From positions 1-64,000 of the forward strand of contig NW_027018055.1 in the NCBI RefSeq assembly GCF_032854445.1: a stretch of 64,000 nt of DNA, in the 5' to 3' direction. The position numbers were made by a program, and so were the translations under genes. The DNA comes from Liolophura sinensis (taxonomy: Eukaryota > Mollusca > Polyplacophora > Chitonida > Chitonidae). Positions 34,862-48,200 of this stretch are shown in pieces. Position 1 is the first letter of the stretch, and each line of letters opens with the position of its first letter. The notes under the pieces are model-generated. The model saw only the letters and a list, made by a program, of their open reading frames with translations, made no database searches and was not told where the DNA came from.

Positions 34862-37605
34862 CTGCCCAGCAACGGCTCTTACTCCATGGAAACCAGATAT
34901 ATTTGCAATTTTTTAACAGCTGCCGATGCATGGCTAAATTCCGCATGTTTTGGCACCTTATTTATGTGGGTCTGTTGTCAGTTGTACTATTTACAGCAGA
35001 CTGTATCAAGTACCTTGTGATTTTTATGTACAAAAGGTGTGGTTTTTTCTACACGTAGATAAAGACATTGAGATTGTCTTGCACTTAGAAGTAACACAAT
35101 TGCTAGGTGAGTTAAATGCGCTCAGCCTAAAGATTTCAGGTCTTCTGGGCTACCGAAGGGCACATAACTTATAGTCAAAAGTTGAATATAGTAATGACCA
35201 GTCGCGATGGTACATAGTACAGTGTAGCCGATTTCAATTAACAAAAACACCAGGCAAAAATACAAAATTCGAAAAATTGTTCCAGTGCTGCTGGTAAGAG
35301 GCTAATCCGACGTATTTTGTGACGACAAATCGAATGGTGCAAACCGCGTTGCTCTCCGACCAATACTTTTGGCTGTAGTCACAATTGAACGATCATTGAT
35401 GTCATATTCACGTGCCCAGCAACGGCTCTTACTCCATGGAAACCAGGAAAATTTGCAATTTTTCAACAGCTGCCGATGCCTGGCCCAATTCCGCATCTTT
35501 TGGCACCTTATTCATGTGGGTCTGTTGTCAGGTGTACTTTTTACAGCAGACTGTATCAGGTACCTTGTGATTTTTATGTACAAAAGGTGTGGTTTTTCTA
35601 CACGTAAATAAAGACATTGAGATTGTCTTGCACTTAGAAGTAAGACAATTGCTGGGTGAGTTAAATGGGCTTGGCCCAAAGATTTCAGGTCTTCTGGACT
35701 ACCGAAGGGCACATAACTTATAGTCAAAAGTTGAATATAGTAATGACCAGTCGCGATTGTACAGAGTATAGTGTAGCCGGTTTCAATTAACAAAAAGACC
35801 AGGGAAAAATGCAAAAGTGGAAAAACTGTTCCAGTGCTACTAGTAAGAGGCTAATCCGACGTATTTTGTGACGAGAAATCGAATGGTGCAAACCGCGTTG
35901 CTCTCCGACCAATACTTTTGGCTGTAGTGACAATTAAATGATCATTGATGTCATAATCACGTGCCCAGCAACGTCTCTTACTCCATGGAAACCAGGGAAA
36001 TTTGCAATTTTTCAACAGCTGCCGATGCCTGGCTCAATTCCGCATCTTTTGGCACCTTACTGAAGTGGGTCAGTGTTCAGTTGTACTTTTTACAGCAGGC
36101 TGTATCAAGTACCTTGTGTTTTTCACGTACAAATGGTGTGGTTTTTCTACACGTAGATAAAGACATTGAGATTGTCTTGCACTTAGAAGTAAGGCAATTG
36201 CTGGGTGAGTTAAATTGGCTTGGCCCAAAGATTTGTCGTCATCTCGGCTACCGAAAGGCACATAACTTATAGTCAAAAGTTGAATATAGTAATGACCAGT
36301 CGCGATTGTACAGAGTACCGTGTAGCCGATTTCAATTAACAGAAAGACCAGGCAAAAATGCAAAAGTGGAAAAAATGATCCAGTGCTGCTGACAAAAGGC
36401 TAATCCGACGTATTTTGTGACGAGAAATCGAATGGTGCAAACCGCGTTGCTCTCCGACCAATACTTTTGGCTGTAGCGACAATTCAATGATCATTGATGT
36501 CATAATCACGTGCCCAGCAACGGCTCTTACTCCATGGAAACCAGAGATATTTGCAATTTTTTAACAGCTGCCGATGCCTGGCTCAATTCCGCATCTTTTG
36601 GCATCTGATAAATGTGGGTCAGTGTTTAGTTGTACTTTTTACAGCAGACTGTATCAAGTACCTTGTGTTTTTTATGTACAAATGGTGTGGTTTTTCTACA
36701 CGTAGATAAAGACATTGAGATTGTCTTGGACTTAGAAGTAAGGCAATTGCTGGGTGAGTTAAATGGGCTTGGCCCAAAGATTTGTCGTCTTCTGGGCTAC
36801 CGAAAGGCACATAACTTATAGTCAAAAGTTGAATATAGTAATGACCAGTCGCGATTGTACAGAGTACAGTGTAGCCGATTTCAATTAACAAAAAGACCAG
36901 GCAAAAATGCAAAATTGGAAAAATATCCAGTGCTGCTGACAAAAGGCTAATCCGACGTATTTTGTGACGAGAAATCGAATGGTGCAAACCGCGTTGCTCT
37001 CCGACCAATACTTTTGGCTGTAGCGACAATTGAATGATCATTGATGTCATAATTACGTTCCCAGCAACGGCTCTTACTCCATGGAAACCAGAGATATTTG
37101 CAATTTTTTAACAGCTGCCGATGCCTGGCTCAATTCCGCATCTTTTGGCACCTTACTGAAGTGGGTCAGTGTTCAGTTGTACTTTTTACAGCAGACTGTA
37201 TCAAGTACCTTGTGTTTTTCATGTACAAATGGTGTGGTTTTTCTACACGTAGATAAAGACATTGAGATTGTCTTCGACTTAGAAGTAAGGCAATTGCTGG
37301 GTGAGTTAAATGAGCTTAGCCCAAAGATTTGACGTCTTCTGGGTTACCGAAGGGCACATAACATATAGTCAAAAGTTGAATATAGTAATGACCAGTCGCG
37401 ATGGTACATAGTACAGTGTAGCCGATTTCAATTAACAAAAAGACCAGGCAAAAATGCAAAATTGGAAAAATTGTTCCAGTGCTGCTGACAAGAGGCTAAT
37501 CCGACGTATTTTGTGACGACAAATCGAATGGTGCAAACCGCGTTGCTCTCCGACCAATACTTTTGGCTGTAGTGAACATTGAATGATCATTGATGTCATA
37601 ATCAC
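34862..37605. repeat. units 64-68 (B, B, A, C, A; anchors 34862, 35412, 35961, 36510, 37057)
   Basis: Unit 64 has lost the anchor palindrome (CACCTGCCC) and has CCAGATATATTTGC and CATGTTTTGG. Unit 65 has CATATTCACGTG, AACGATCATTG and TATCAGGTACC. These private forms return in the same order in the next block, so 34.86-37.0 kb and 37.6-40.9 kb are paralogous segments. Unit 68 has a further damaged anchor (TTACGTTCCC). Confidence 0.92.
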
Positions 37606-40600
37606 CTGCCCAGCAACGGCTCTTACTCCATGGAAACCAGATATATTTGCAATTTTTCAACAGCTGCCGATGCCTGGCTAAATTCCGCATGTTTTTGGCA
37701 CCTTATTCATGTGGGTCTGTTGTCAGTTGTACTTTTTACAGCAGACTGTATCAAGTAAGTACCTTGTGATTTTTATGTACAAAAGGTGTGGTTTTTCTAC
37801 ACGTAAATTAAAGACATTGAGATTGTCTTCACTAGAAGTAACACAATTGCTAGGTGAGTTAAATGCGCTTAGCCTAAGATTTCAGGTCTTCTGGCTACCG
37901 AAGGGCACATAACTTATAGTCAAAAGTTGAATATAGTAATGACCAGTCGCGATTGTACAGAGTACAGTGTAGTCGATTTCAATTAACAAAAAGACAGGCA
38001 AAAATGCAAAAGTGGAAAAAATGATCCAGTGCTGCTGATAAGAGGCTAATCCGACGTATTTTGTGACGAGAAATCGAATGGTGCAAACCGCGTTGCTCTC
38101 CGACCAATACTTTTGGCTGTAGCGACAATTCAATGATCATTGAGGTCATAATCACGTGCCCAGCAACGGCTCTTACTCCATGGAAACCAGGGATATTTGC
38201 AATTTTTTAACAGCTGCCGATGCCTGGCCCCAATTCCGCATCTTTTGGCATCTGATAAATGTGGGTCAGTGTTTAGTTGTACTTTTTACAGCAGACTGTA
38301 TCAAGTACCTTGTGTTTTTTATGTACAAATGGTCTGGTTTTTCTACACGTAGATAAAGACATTGAGATTGTCTTCGACTTAGAAGTAAGGCAATTGCTGG
38401 TGAGTTAAATGGGCTTAGCCCAAAGATTAGACGTCTTCTGGGCTACCGAAGGGCACATAACATATATTCAAAAGTTGAATATAGTAATGACCAGTCGCGA
38501 TGGTACATAGTACAGTGTAGCCGATTTCAATTAACAAAAAGACCAGGCAAAAATACTAAATTCGAAAAATGTTCCAGTGCTGCTGGTAAGAGGCTAATCC
38601 GACGTATTTTGTGACGACAAATCGAATGGTGCAAACCGCGTTGCTCTCCGACCAATAACTTTTGCTGTAGTCACAATTGAACGATCATTGATGTCATATT
38701 CACGTGCCCAGCAACGGCTCTTACTCCATGGAAACCAGGAAAATTTGCAATTTTTCAACAGCTGCCGATGCCTGGCCCAATTCCGCATCTTTTGGCACCT
38801 TATTCATGTGGGTCTGTTGTCAGTGTACTTTTTACAGCAGGACTGTATCAGGTACCTTGTGATTTTTATGTACAAAAGTGTGGTTTTTTCTACACGTAAA
38901 TAAAGACATTGAGATTGTCTTGCACTTAGAAGTAAGACAATTGCTGGGTGAGTTAAATGGGCTTGGCCCAAAGATTTCAGGTCTTCTGGCTACCGAAGGG
39001 CACATAACTTATAGTCAAAAGTTGAATATAGTAATGACCAGTCGCGATTGTACAGAGTACAGTGTAGCCGGTTTCAATTAACAAAAAGACCAGGCAAAAA
39101 TGCAAAAGAGGAAAAACTGTTCCAGTGCTACTAGTAAGAGGCTAATCCGACGTATTTTGTGACGAGAAATCGAATGGTGCAATCCGCGTTGCTCTCCGAC
39201 CAATACTTTTGGCTGTAGCGACAATTGAATGATCATTTATGTCATAATCACGTGCGTAGCACGGCTATTACTCCATGGAAACCAGGGATATTTGCAATTT
39301 TTTAACAGCTGCCGATGCCTGGCCCAATCCGCATCTTTTGGCACCTTATTCATGTGGGTCTGTTGTCAGTTGTACTTTTTACAGCAGACTGTATCAAGTA
39401 CCTTGTGATTTTTATGTACAAAAAGGTGTGGTTTTTTCTACACGTAGATAAAGACATTGAGATTGTCTTGGACTTAGAAGTAAGACCAATTGCTGGGTGA
39501 GTTAAATGGGCTTAGCCCAAAGATTTCAGGTCTTCTGGGCTACCGAAGGGCACATAACTTATAGTGAAAAGTTGAATATAGTAATGACCAGTCGCGATTG
39601 TACAGAGTACAGTGTAGCCGATTTCAATTAACAAAAAGACCAGGAAAAATGCAAAAGTGGAAAAACCTGTTTCCATTGCTGCTGGTAAAAGGCTAATCCG
39701 ACGTATTTTGTGACGAGAAATCGAATGGTGCAAACCGCGTTGCTCTCCGACCAATACTTTTGGCTGTAGTGACAATTGAATGATCATTGATGTCATAATC
39801 ACGTGCCCAGCAACGTCTCTTACTCCATGGAAACCAGGGAAATTTGCAATTTTTCAACAGCTGCCGATGCCTGGCTCAATTCCGCATCTTTTGGCACCTT
39901 ACTGAAGTGGGTCAGTGTTCAGTTGTAACTTTTTACAGCAGACTGTATCAAGTACCTTGTGTTTTTCACGTACAAATGGTGTGGTTTTTCTACACGTAGA
40001 TAAAGACATTGAGATTGTCTTGCACTTAGAAGTAAGGCAATTGCTGGGTGAGTTAAATGGGCTTGCCCAAAGATTTGTCGTCTTCTCGGCTACCGAAAGG
40101 CACATAACTTATAGTCAAAAGTTGAATATAGTAATGACCAGTCGTGATTGTACAGAGTACAGTGTAGCCGATTTCAATTAACAGAAAGACCAGGCAAAAA
40201 TGCAAAAGTGGAAAAAAATGATCCAGTGCTGCTGACAAAAAGCTATTCCGACGTATTTTGTGGACGAGAAATCGAATGGTGCAAACCGCGTTGCTCTCCG
40301 ACCAATACTTTTGGCTGTAGCGACAATTCAATGATCATTGATGTCATAATCACGTGCCCAGCAACGGCTCTTACTCCATGGAAACCAGAGATATTTGCAA
40401 TTTTTTAACAGCTGCCGATGCCTGGCTCAATTCCGCATCTTTTGGCATCTGATAAATGTGGGTCAGTGTTTAGTTGTACTTTTTACAGCAGACTGTATCA
40501 AGTACCTTGTGTTTTTTATGTACAAATGGTGTGGTTTTTCTACACGTAGATAAAGACATTGAGATTGTCTTGGACTTAGAAAAAAGACAATTGCTGGGGT

Positions 40601-40904
40601 GAGTTAAATGGGCTTGCCCCAAAGATTTCAGGTCTTCTGGGCTACCGAAGGGCACATAACTTATAGTCAAAAGTTGAATATAGTAATGACCAGTCGCGAT
40701 TGTACAGAGTACAGTGTAGCCGATTTCAATTAACAAAAAGACCAGGCAAAAATGCAAAAGTGGAAAAAACTGTTCCAGTGCTACTAGTAAGTGGCTAATC
40801 CGACGTATTTTGTGACGAGAAATCGAATGGTGCAAACCGCGTTGCTCTCCGACCAATACTTTTGGCTGTAGTGACAATTGATTGATCATTTATGTCATAA
40901 TCAC
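37606..40904. repeat. units 69-74 (B, C, B, B, A, C; anchors 37606, 38156, 38704, 39252, 39803, 40354), indel-rich
   Basis: Unit 69 corresponds to unit 64 (CACCTGCCC, CCAGATATATT), unit 71 to unit 65 (CATATTCACG, TATCAGGTACC), unit 73 to unit 66 and unit 74 to unit 67. A C monomer and an extra B monomer are interpolated. Intervals vary from 548 to 551 bp. There are many small indels, such as TCAAGTAAGTACC (a 4-bp duplication), TCTTCACTAG, GACAGGCAAA, GACTGTATCAGG preceded by an extra G, and GTGGACGAG. Confidence 0.91.
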
Positions 40905-43097
40905 GTGCCCAGCAACGTCTCTTACTCCATGGAAACCAGGGAAATTTGCAACTTTTCAACAGCTGCCGATGCTGGCTCAATTCCGCATCTTTTGGCACCT
41001 TACTGAAGTGGGTCAGTGTTCAGTTGTACTTTTTACAGCAGACTGTATCAAGTACCTTGTGTTTTTCACGTACAAATGGTGTGGTTTTTCTACACGTAGA
41101 TAAAGACATTCAGATTGTCTTCCACTTAGAAGTAAGGCAATTGCTGGGTGAGTTAAATGGGCTTGGCCCAAAGATTTGTCGTCTTCTCGGCTACCGAAAG
41201 GCACATAACTTATAGTCAAAAGTTGAATATAGTAATGACCAGTCGCGATTGTACAGAGTACAGTGTAGCCGATTTCAATTAACAAAACGACCAGGAAAAA
41301 ATGCAAAAGTGGAAAAACTGTTCCGAGTGCTGCTGGTAAGAGGCTAATCCGACGTATTTTGTGACGAGAAATCGAATGGTGCAATCCGCGTTGCTCTCCG
41401 ACCAATACTTTGGCTGTAGCGACAATTGAATGATCATTGATGGCATAATCACGTGCCCAGCAACGCTCTTACTCCATGGAAAACCAGGGATATTTGCAAT
41501 TTTTCAACAGCTGCCGATGCCTGGCTCAATTCCGCATCTTTTGGCACCTTACTGAAGTGGGTCAGTGTTCAGTTGTACTTTTTACAGCAGACTGTATCAA
41601 GTACCTTGTGTTTTTTTATGTACAAATGTGTGGTTTTTCTACACGTAGATAAAGACATTGAGATTGTCTTCGACTTAGAAGTAAGGCAATGCTGGTGAGT
41701 TAAATGGGCTTAGCCCAAAGATTTGACGTCTTCTGGGCTACCGAAGGGCACATAACATATAGTCAAAAGTTGAATATAGTAATGACCCAGTCGCGATTGT
41801 ACAGAGTACAGTGTAGCCGATTTCAATTAACAAAAGACCAGGCAAAAATGCAAAAGTGGAAAAAATGTTCCAGTGCTGCTGGTAAGAGGCTAATCCGACG
41901 TATTTTGTGACGACAAATCGAATGGTGCAAACCGCGTTGCTCTCCGACCAATACTTTTGGCTGTAGTGACAATTGAATGATCATTGATGTCATAATCACG
42001 TGCCCAGCAACGTCTCTTACTCCATGGAAACCAGGGAAATTTGCAATTTTTCAACAGCTGCCGATGCCTGGCTAAATTCCGCATCTTTTGGCACCTTACT
42101 GAAGTGGGTCAGTGTTCAGTTGTACTTTTTACAGCAGACTGTATCAAGTACCTTGTGTTTTTCACGTACAAATGGTGTGGTTTTTCTACACGTAGATAAA
42201 GACATTGAGATTGTCTTGGACTTAGAAATAAGACAATTGCTGGGTGAGTTAAATGGGCTTAGCCCAAAGATTTGACGTCTTCTGGGCTACCGAAGGGCAC
42301 ATAACTTATAGTCAATAGTTGAATATAGTAATGACCAGTCGCGATTGTACAGAGTACAGTGTAGCCGGTTTTAATTAACAAAAACACCAGGCAAAAATGC
42401 AAAAGTGGAAAAACTGTTCCAGTGCTACTAGTAAGAGGCTAATCCGACGTATTTTGTGACGAGAAATCGAATGGTGCCATCCGCGTTGCTCTCCGACCAA
42501 TACTTTTGGCTGTAGCGACAATTGAATGATTATTTATGTCATAATCACGTGCGTAGCAACGGCTCTTACTCCATAGAAACCAGGGATATTTGCAATTTTT
42601 CAACAGCTGCCGATGCCTGGCTCAATTCCGCATCTTTTGGCACCTTACTGAAGTGGGTCAGTGTTCAGTTGTACTTTTTACAGCAGACTGTATCAAGTAC
42701 CTTGTGATTTTTCTGTACAAAAGGTGTGGTTTTTCTACACGTAGATAAAGACATTGAGATTGTCTTGCACTTAGAAGTAACACAATTGCTGGGTGAGTTA
42801 AATGGGCTTAGCCCAAAGATTTGACGTCTTCTGGGCTACCGAAGGGCACATAACTTATAGTCAAAAGTTGAATATAGTAATGACCAGTCGCGATTGTACA
42901 GAGTACAGTGTAGCCGATTTCAGTTAACAAAAAGACCAGGTAAAAATGCAAAAGTGGAAAAACTGTTCCAGTGCTGCTGACAAAAGGCTAATCCGACGTA
43001 TTTTGTGACGAGAAATCCAATGGTGCAAACCGTGTTGCTCTCCGACCAATACTTTTGGCTGTAGTGACAATTGAATGATCATTGATGTCATAATCAC
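40905..43097. repeat. units 75-78, tetramer copy 1 (anchors 40905, 41453, 42000, 42549)
   Basis: All four are type A in the marker segment. Unit 76 carries a private one-base loss, GGCAATGCTGG instead of GGCAATTGCTGG. Unit 78 has TGATTATTTATG and CCATAGAAACC, so the CCATGG site is lost. Unit 78 then switches to a B-like flank, GATTTTTCTGTACAAAAGG. The next block repeats this series 2194 bp downstream. Confidence 0.92.
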
Positions 43098-45291
43098 GTG
43101 CCCAGCAACGTCTCTTACTCCATGGAAACCAGGGAAATTTGCAATTTTTCAACAGCTGCCGATGCCTGGCTCAATTCCGCATCTTTTGGCTCCTTACTGA
43201 AGTGGGTCAGTGTTCAGTTGTACTTTTTACAGCAGACTGTATCAAGTACCTTGTGTTTTTCACGTACAAATGGTGTGGTTTTTCTACACGTAGATAAAGA
43301 CATTGAGATTGTCTTGCACTTAGAAGTAAGGCAATTGCTGGGTGAGTTAAATGGGCTTGGCCCAAAGATTTGTCGTCTTCTGGGCTACCGAAGGGCACAT
43401 AACTTATAGTGAAAAGTTGAATATAGTAATGACCAGTCGCGATTGTACAGAGTACAGTGTAGCCGATTTCAATTAACAAAACGACCAGGCAAAAATGCAA
43501 AAGTGGAAAAACTGTTCCAGTGCTGCTGGTAAGAGGCTAATCCGACGTATTTTGTGACGAGAAATCGAATGGTGCAATCCGCGTTGCTCTCCGACCAATA
43601 CTTTTGGCTGTAGCGACAATTGAATGATCATTGATGTCATAATCACGTGCCCAGCAACGGCTCTTACTCCATGGAAACCAGGGATATTTGCAATTTTCAA
43701 CAGCTGCCGATGCCTGGCTCAATTCCGCATCTTTTGGCACCTTACTGAAGTGGGTCAGTGTTCAGTTGTACTTTTTACAGCAGACTGTATCAAGTACCTT
43801 GTGTTTTTTATGTACAAATGGTGTGGTTTTTCTACACGTAGATAAAGACATTGAGATTGTCTTCGACTTAGAAGTAAGGCAATGCTGGGTGAGTTAAATG
43901 GGCTTAGCCCAAAGATTTGACGTCTTCTGGGCTACCGAAGGGCACATAACATATAGTCAAAAGTTGAATATAGTAATGACCAGTCGCGATTGTACAGAGT
44001 ACAGTGTAGCCGATTTCAATTAACAAAAAGACCAGGTAAAAATGCAAAAGTGGAAAAACTGTTCCAGTGCTGCTGGTAAGAGGCTAATCCGACGTATTTT
44101 GTGACGACAAATCGAATGGTGCAAACCGCGTTGCTCTCCGACCAATACTTTTGGCTGTAGTGACAATTGAATGATCATTGATGTCATAATCACGTGCCCA
44201 GCAACGTCTCTTACTCCATGGAAACCAGGGAAATTTGCAATTTTTCAACAGCTGCCGATGCCTGGCTAAATTCCGCATCTTTTGGCACCTTACTGAAGTG
44301 GGTCAGTGTTCAGTTGTACTTTTTACAGCAGACTGTATCAAGTACCTTGTGTTTTTCACGTACAAATGGTGTGGTTTTTCTACACGTAGATAAAGACATT
44401 GAGATTGTCTTGGACTTAGAAATAAGACAATTGCTGGGTGAGTTAAATGGGCTTAGCCCAAAGATTTCAGGTCTTCTGGGCTACCGAAGGGCACATAACT
44501 TATAGTCAGTAGTTGAATATAGTAATGACCAGTCGCGATTGTACAGAGTACAGTGTAGCCGGTTTTAATTAACAAAAACACCAGGCAAAAATGCAAAAGT
44601 GGAAAAACTGTTCCAGTGCTACTAGTAAGAGGCTAATCCGACGTATTTTGTGACGAGAAATCGAATGGTGCAATCCGCGTTGCTCTCCGACCAATACTTT
44701 TGGCTGTAGCGACAATTGAATGATTATTTATGTCATAATCACGTGCGTAGCAACGGCTCTTACTCCATAGAAACCAGGGATATTTGCAATTTTTCAACAG
44801 CTGCCGATGCCTGGCTCAATTCCGCATCTTTTGGCACCTTACTGAAGTGGGTCAGTGTTCAGTTGTACTTTTTACAGCAGACTGTATCAAGTACCTTGTG
44901 TTTTTCACGTACAAATTGTGTGGTTTTTCTACACGTAGATAAAGACATTGAGATTGTCTTGCACTTAGAAGTAACACAATTGCTGGGTGAGTTAAATGCG
45001 CTTAGCCCAAAGATTTCAGGTCTTCTGGGCTACCGAAGAGCACATAACTTATAGTCAAAAGTTGAATATAGTAATGACCAGTCGCGATTGTACAGAGTAC
45101 AGTGTAGCCGATTTCAATTAACAAAAAGACCAGGCAAAAATGCAAAAGTGGAAAAACTGTCCCTGTGCTGCTGGTAAGAGGCTAATCCGACGTATTTTGT
45201 GACGAGACATCGAATGGTGCAAACCGCGTTGCTCTCCGACCAATACTTTTGGCTGTAGGGACATTTGAATGATCATTGATGTCATAATCAC
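43098..45291. repeat. units 79-82, tetramer copy 2 (anchors 43098, 43647, 44194, 44743)
   Basis: This repeats units 75-78 with the same private forms: GGCAATGCTGG in unit 80, and TGATTATTTATG with CCATAGAAACC in unit 82. Agreement ends within unit 82, about 160 bp after its anchor. There copy 1 has GATTTTTCTGTACAAAAGG and copy 2 has GTTTTTCACGTACAAATTG. Unit 81 also differs from 77 in TTTCAGG versus TTTGACG and TCAGTAGTTG versus TCAATAGTTG. Confidence 0.92.
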
Positions 45292-48200
45292 GTGCCCAGC
45301 AACGGCTCTTACTCCATGGAAACCAGGGATATTTGCAATTTTTCAACAGCTGCCGATGCCTGGCCCAATTCCGCATCTTTTGGCACCTTATAAATGTGGG
45401 TCAGTGTTCAGTTGTACTTTTTACAGCAGACTGTATCAAGTACCTTGTGATTTTTATGTACAAAAGGTGTGGTTTTTCTACACGTAGATAAAGACATTGA
45501 GATTGTCTTGCACTTAGAAGTAACACAATTGCTGGGTGAGTTAAATGGGCTTAGCCCAAAGATTTGACGTCTTCTGGGCTACCGAAGGGCACATAACTTA
45601 TAGTCAAAAGTTGAATATAGTAATGACCAGTCGCGATTGTACAGAGTACAGTGTAGCCGATTTCAATTAACAAAAAGACCAGGTAAAAATGCAAAAGTGG
45701 AAAAACTGTTCCAGTGCTGCTGACAAAAGGCTAATCCGACGTATTTTGTGACGAGAAATCCAATGGTGCAAACCGCGTTGCTCTCCGACCAATACTTTTG
45801 GCTGTAGCGACAATTGAATGATCATTTATGTCATAATCACGTGCCCAGCAACGGCTCTTACTCCATGGAAACCAGGGATATTTGCAATTTTTTAACAGCT
45901 GCCGATGCCTGGCCCAATTCCGCATCTTTTGGCACCTTATTCATGTGGGTCTGTTGTCAGTTGTACTTTTTACAGCAGACCGTATCAAGTACCTTGTGAT
46001 TTTTATGTACAAAAGGTGTGGTTTTTCTACACGTAGATAAAGACATTGAGATTGTCTTGCACTTAGAAGTAAGACAATTGCTGGGTGAGTTAAATGGGCT
46101 TAGCCCAAAGATTTGACGTCTTCTGGGCTACCGAAGGGCACATAACTTATAGTCAAAAGTTGAATATAGTAATGACCAGTCGCGATTGTACAGAGTACAG
46201 TGTAGCCGATTTCAATTAACAAAAAGACCAGGTAAAAATGCAAAAGTGGAAAAACTGTTCCAGTGCTGCTGGTAAGAGGCTAATCCGACGTATTTTGTGA
46301 CGAGAAATCGAATGGTGCAAACCGCGTTGCTCTCCGACCAATACTTTTGGCTGTAGTGACAATTGAATGATCATTGATGTCATAATCACGTGCCCAGCAA
46401 CGTCTCTTACTCCATGGAAACCAGGGAAATTTGCAATTTTTCAACAGCTGCCGATGCCTGGCTAAATTTCGCATCTTTTGGCACCTTACTGAAGTGGGTC
46501 AGTGTTCAGTTGTACTTTTTACAGCAGACTGTATCAAGTACCTTGTGTTTTTCACGTACAAATGGTGTGGTTTTTCTACACGTAGATAAAGACATTGAGA
46601 TTGTCTTGGACTTAGAAATAAGACAATTGCTGGGTGAGTTAAATGGGCTTGGCCCAAAGATTTCAGGTCTTCTGGGCTACCGAATTGCACATAACTTATA
46701 GTCAATAGTTGAATATAGTAATGACCAGTCGCGATTGTACAGAGTACAGTGTAGCCGGTTTTAATTAACAAAAACACCAGGCAAAAATGCAAAAGTGGAA
46801 AAACTGTTCCAGTGCTACTAGTAAGAGTCTAATCCGACGTATTTTGTGACGAAAAATCGAATGGTGCAAACCGCGTTGCTCTCTGACCAATACTTTTGGC
46901 TGTAGAGACAATTCAATGATCATTGAGGTCATAATCACGTGCGTAGCAACGGCTCTTACTCCATGGAAACCAGGGATATTTGCAATTTTTTAACAGCTGC
47001 CGATGCCTGGCCCAATTCCGCATCTTTTGGCACATTATTCATGTGGGTCTGTGGTCAGTTGAACTTTTTACAGCAGACTGTATCAAGTACCTTTTGTTAT
47101 TTTTGTACAAATGGTGTGGTTTTTCTACACGTAGATAAAGACATTGAGATTGTCTTGGACTTAGAAATAAGACAATTGCTGGGTGAGTTAAATGGGCTTA
47201 GCCCAAAGATTTGACGTCTTCTGGGCTACCGAAGGGCACATAACTTATAGTCAAAAGTTGAATATAGTAATGACCAGTCGCGATTGTACAGAGTACAGTG
47301 TAGCCGATTTCAATTAACAAAAAGACCAGGTAAAAATGCAAAAGTTGAAAAACTGTTCCAGTGCTACTAGTAAGAGGCTAATCCGACATATTTTGTGGCG
47401 AGAAATCGAATGGTGCAAACCGCGTTGCTCTCTGACCAATACGTCTGTAGAGACAATTCAATGATCATTTATGTCATAATCACGTGCCCACTAACGGCTC
47501 TTACTCCATGGAAACCAGGGATATTTGCAATTTTTTAACAGCTGCCGATGCCTGGCCCAATTCCGCATCTTTTGGCACCTTATAAATGTGGGTCAGTGTT
47601 CCGTTGTACTTTTTACAGCAGACTGTATCAAGTACCTTGTGATTTTTATGTACAAAAGGTGTGGTTTTTCTACACGTAAATAAAGACATTGAGATTGTCT
47701 TGCACTTAGAAGTAACACAATTGCTGGGTGAGTTAAATGCGCTTAGCCCAAAGATTTCAGGTCTTCTGGGCTACCGAAGGGCACATAACTTATAGTCAAA
47801 AGTTGAATATACTAATGACCAGTCGCGATTGTACAGAGCACAGTGTAGCCGATTTTAATTAACAAAAAGACCAGGTAAAAATGCAAAAGTGGAAAAAACT
47901 GTTCCAGTGCAGCTGGTAAGAGGCTAATCCGACGTATTTTGTGACGAGAAATCGAATGGTGCAAACCGCGTTGCTCTCCGACCAATACTTTTGGCTGTAG
48001 TGACAATTCAATAATCATTGATGTCATAATCACGTGCCCAGCAACGTCTCTTACTCCATAAAAACCAGGGAAATTTGCAATTTTTCAACAGCTGCCGATG
48101 CCTGGCTCAATTCCGCATCTTTTGGCACCTTACTGAAGTGGGTCAGTGTTCAGTTGTACTTTTTACAGCAGACTGTATCAAGTACCTTGTGTTTTTCATT

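Noticed and set aside
37740-37765. Short duplication TCAAGTAAGTACC as a possible splice-donor-like site
   Set aside because: GTAAGT appears only through a 4-bp duplication in one monomer in an indel-rich stretch. No exon or acceptor is evident, and it may be a consensus error.
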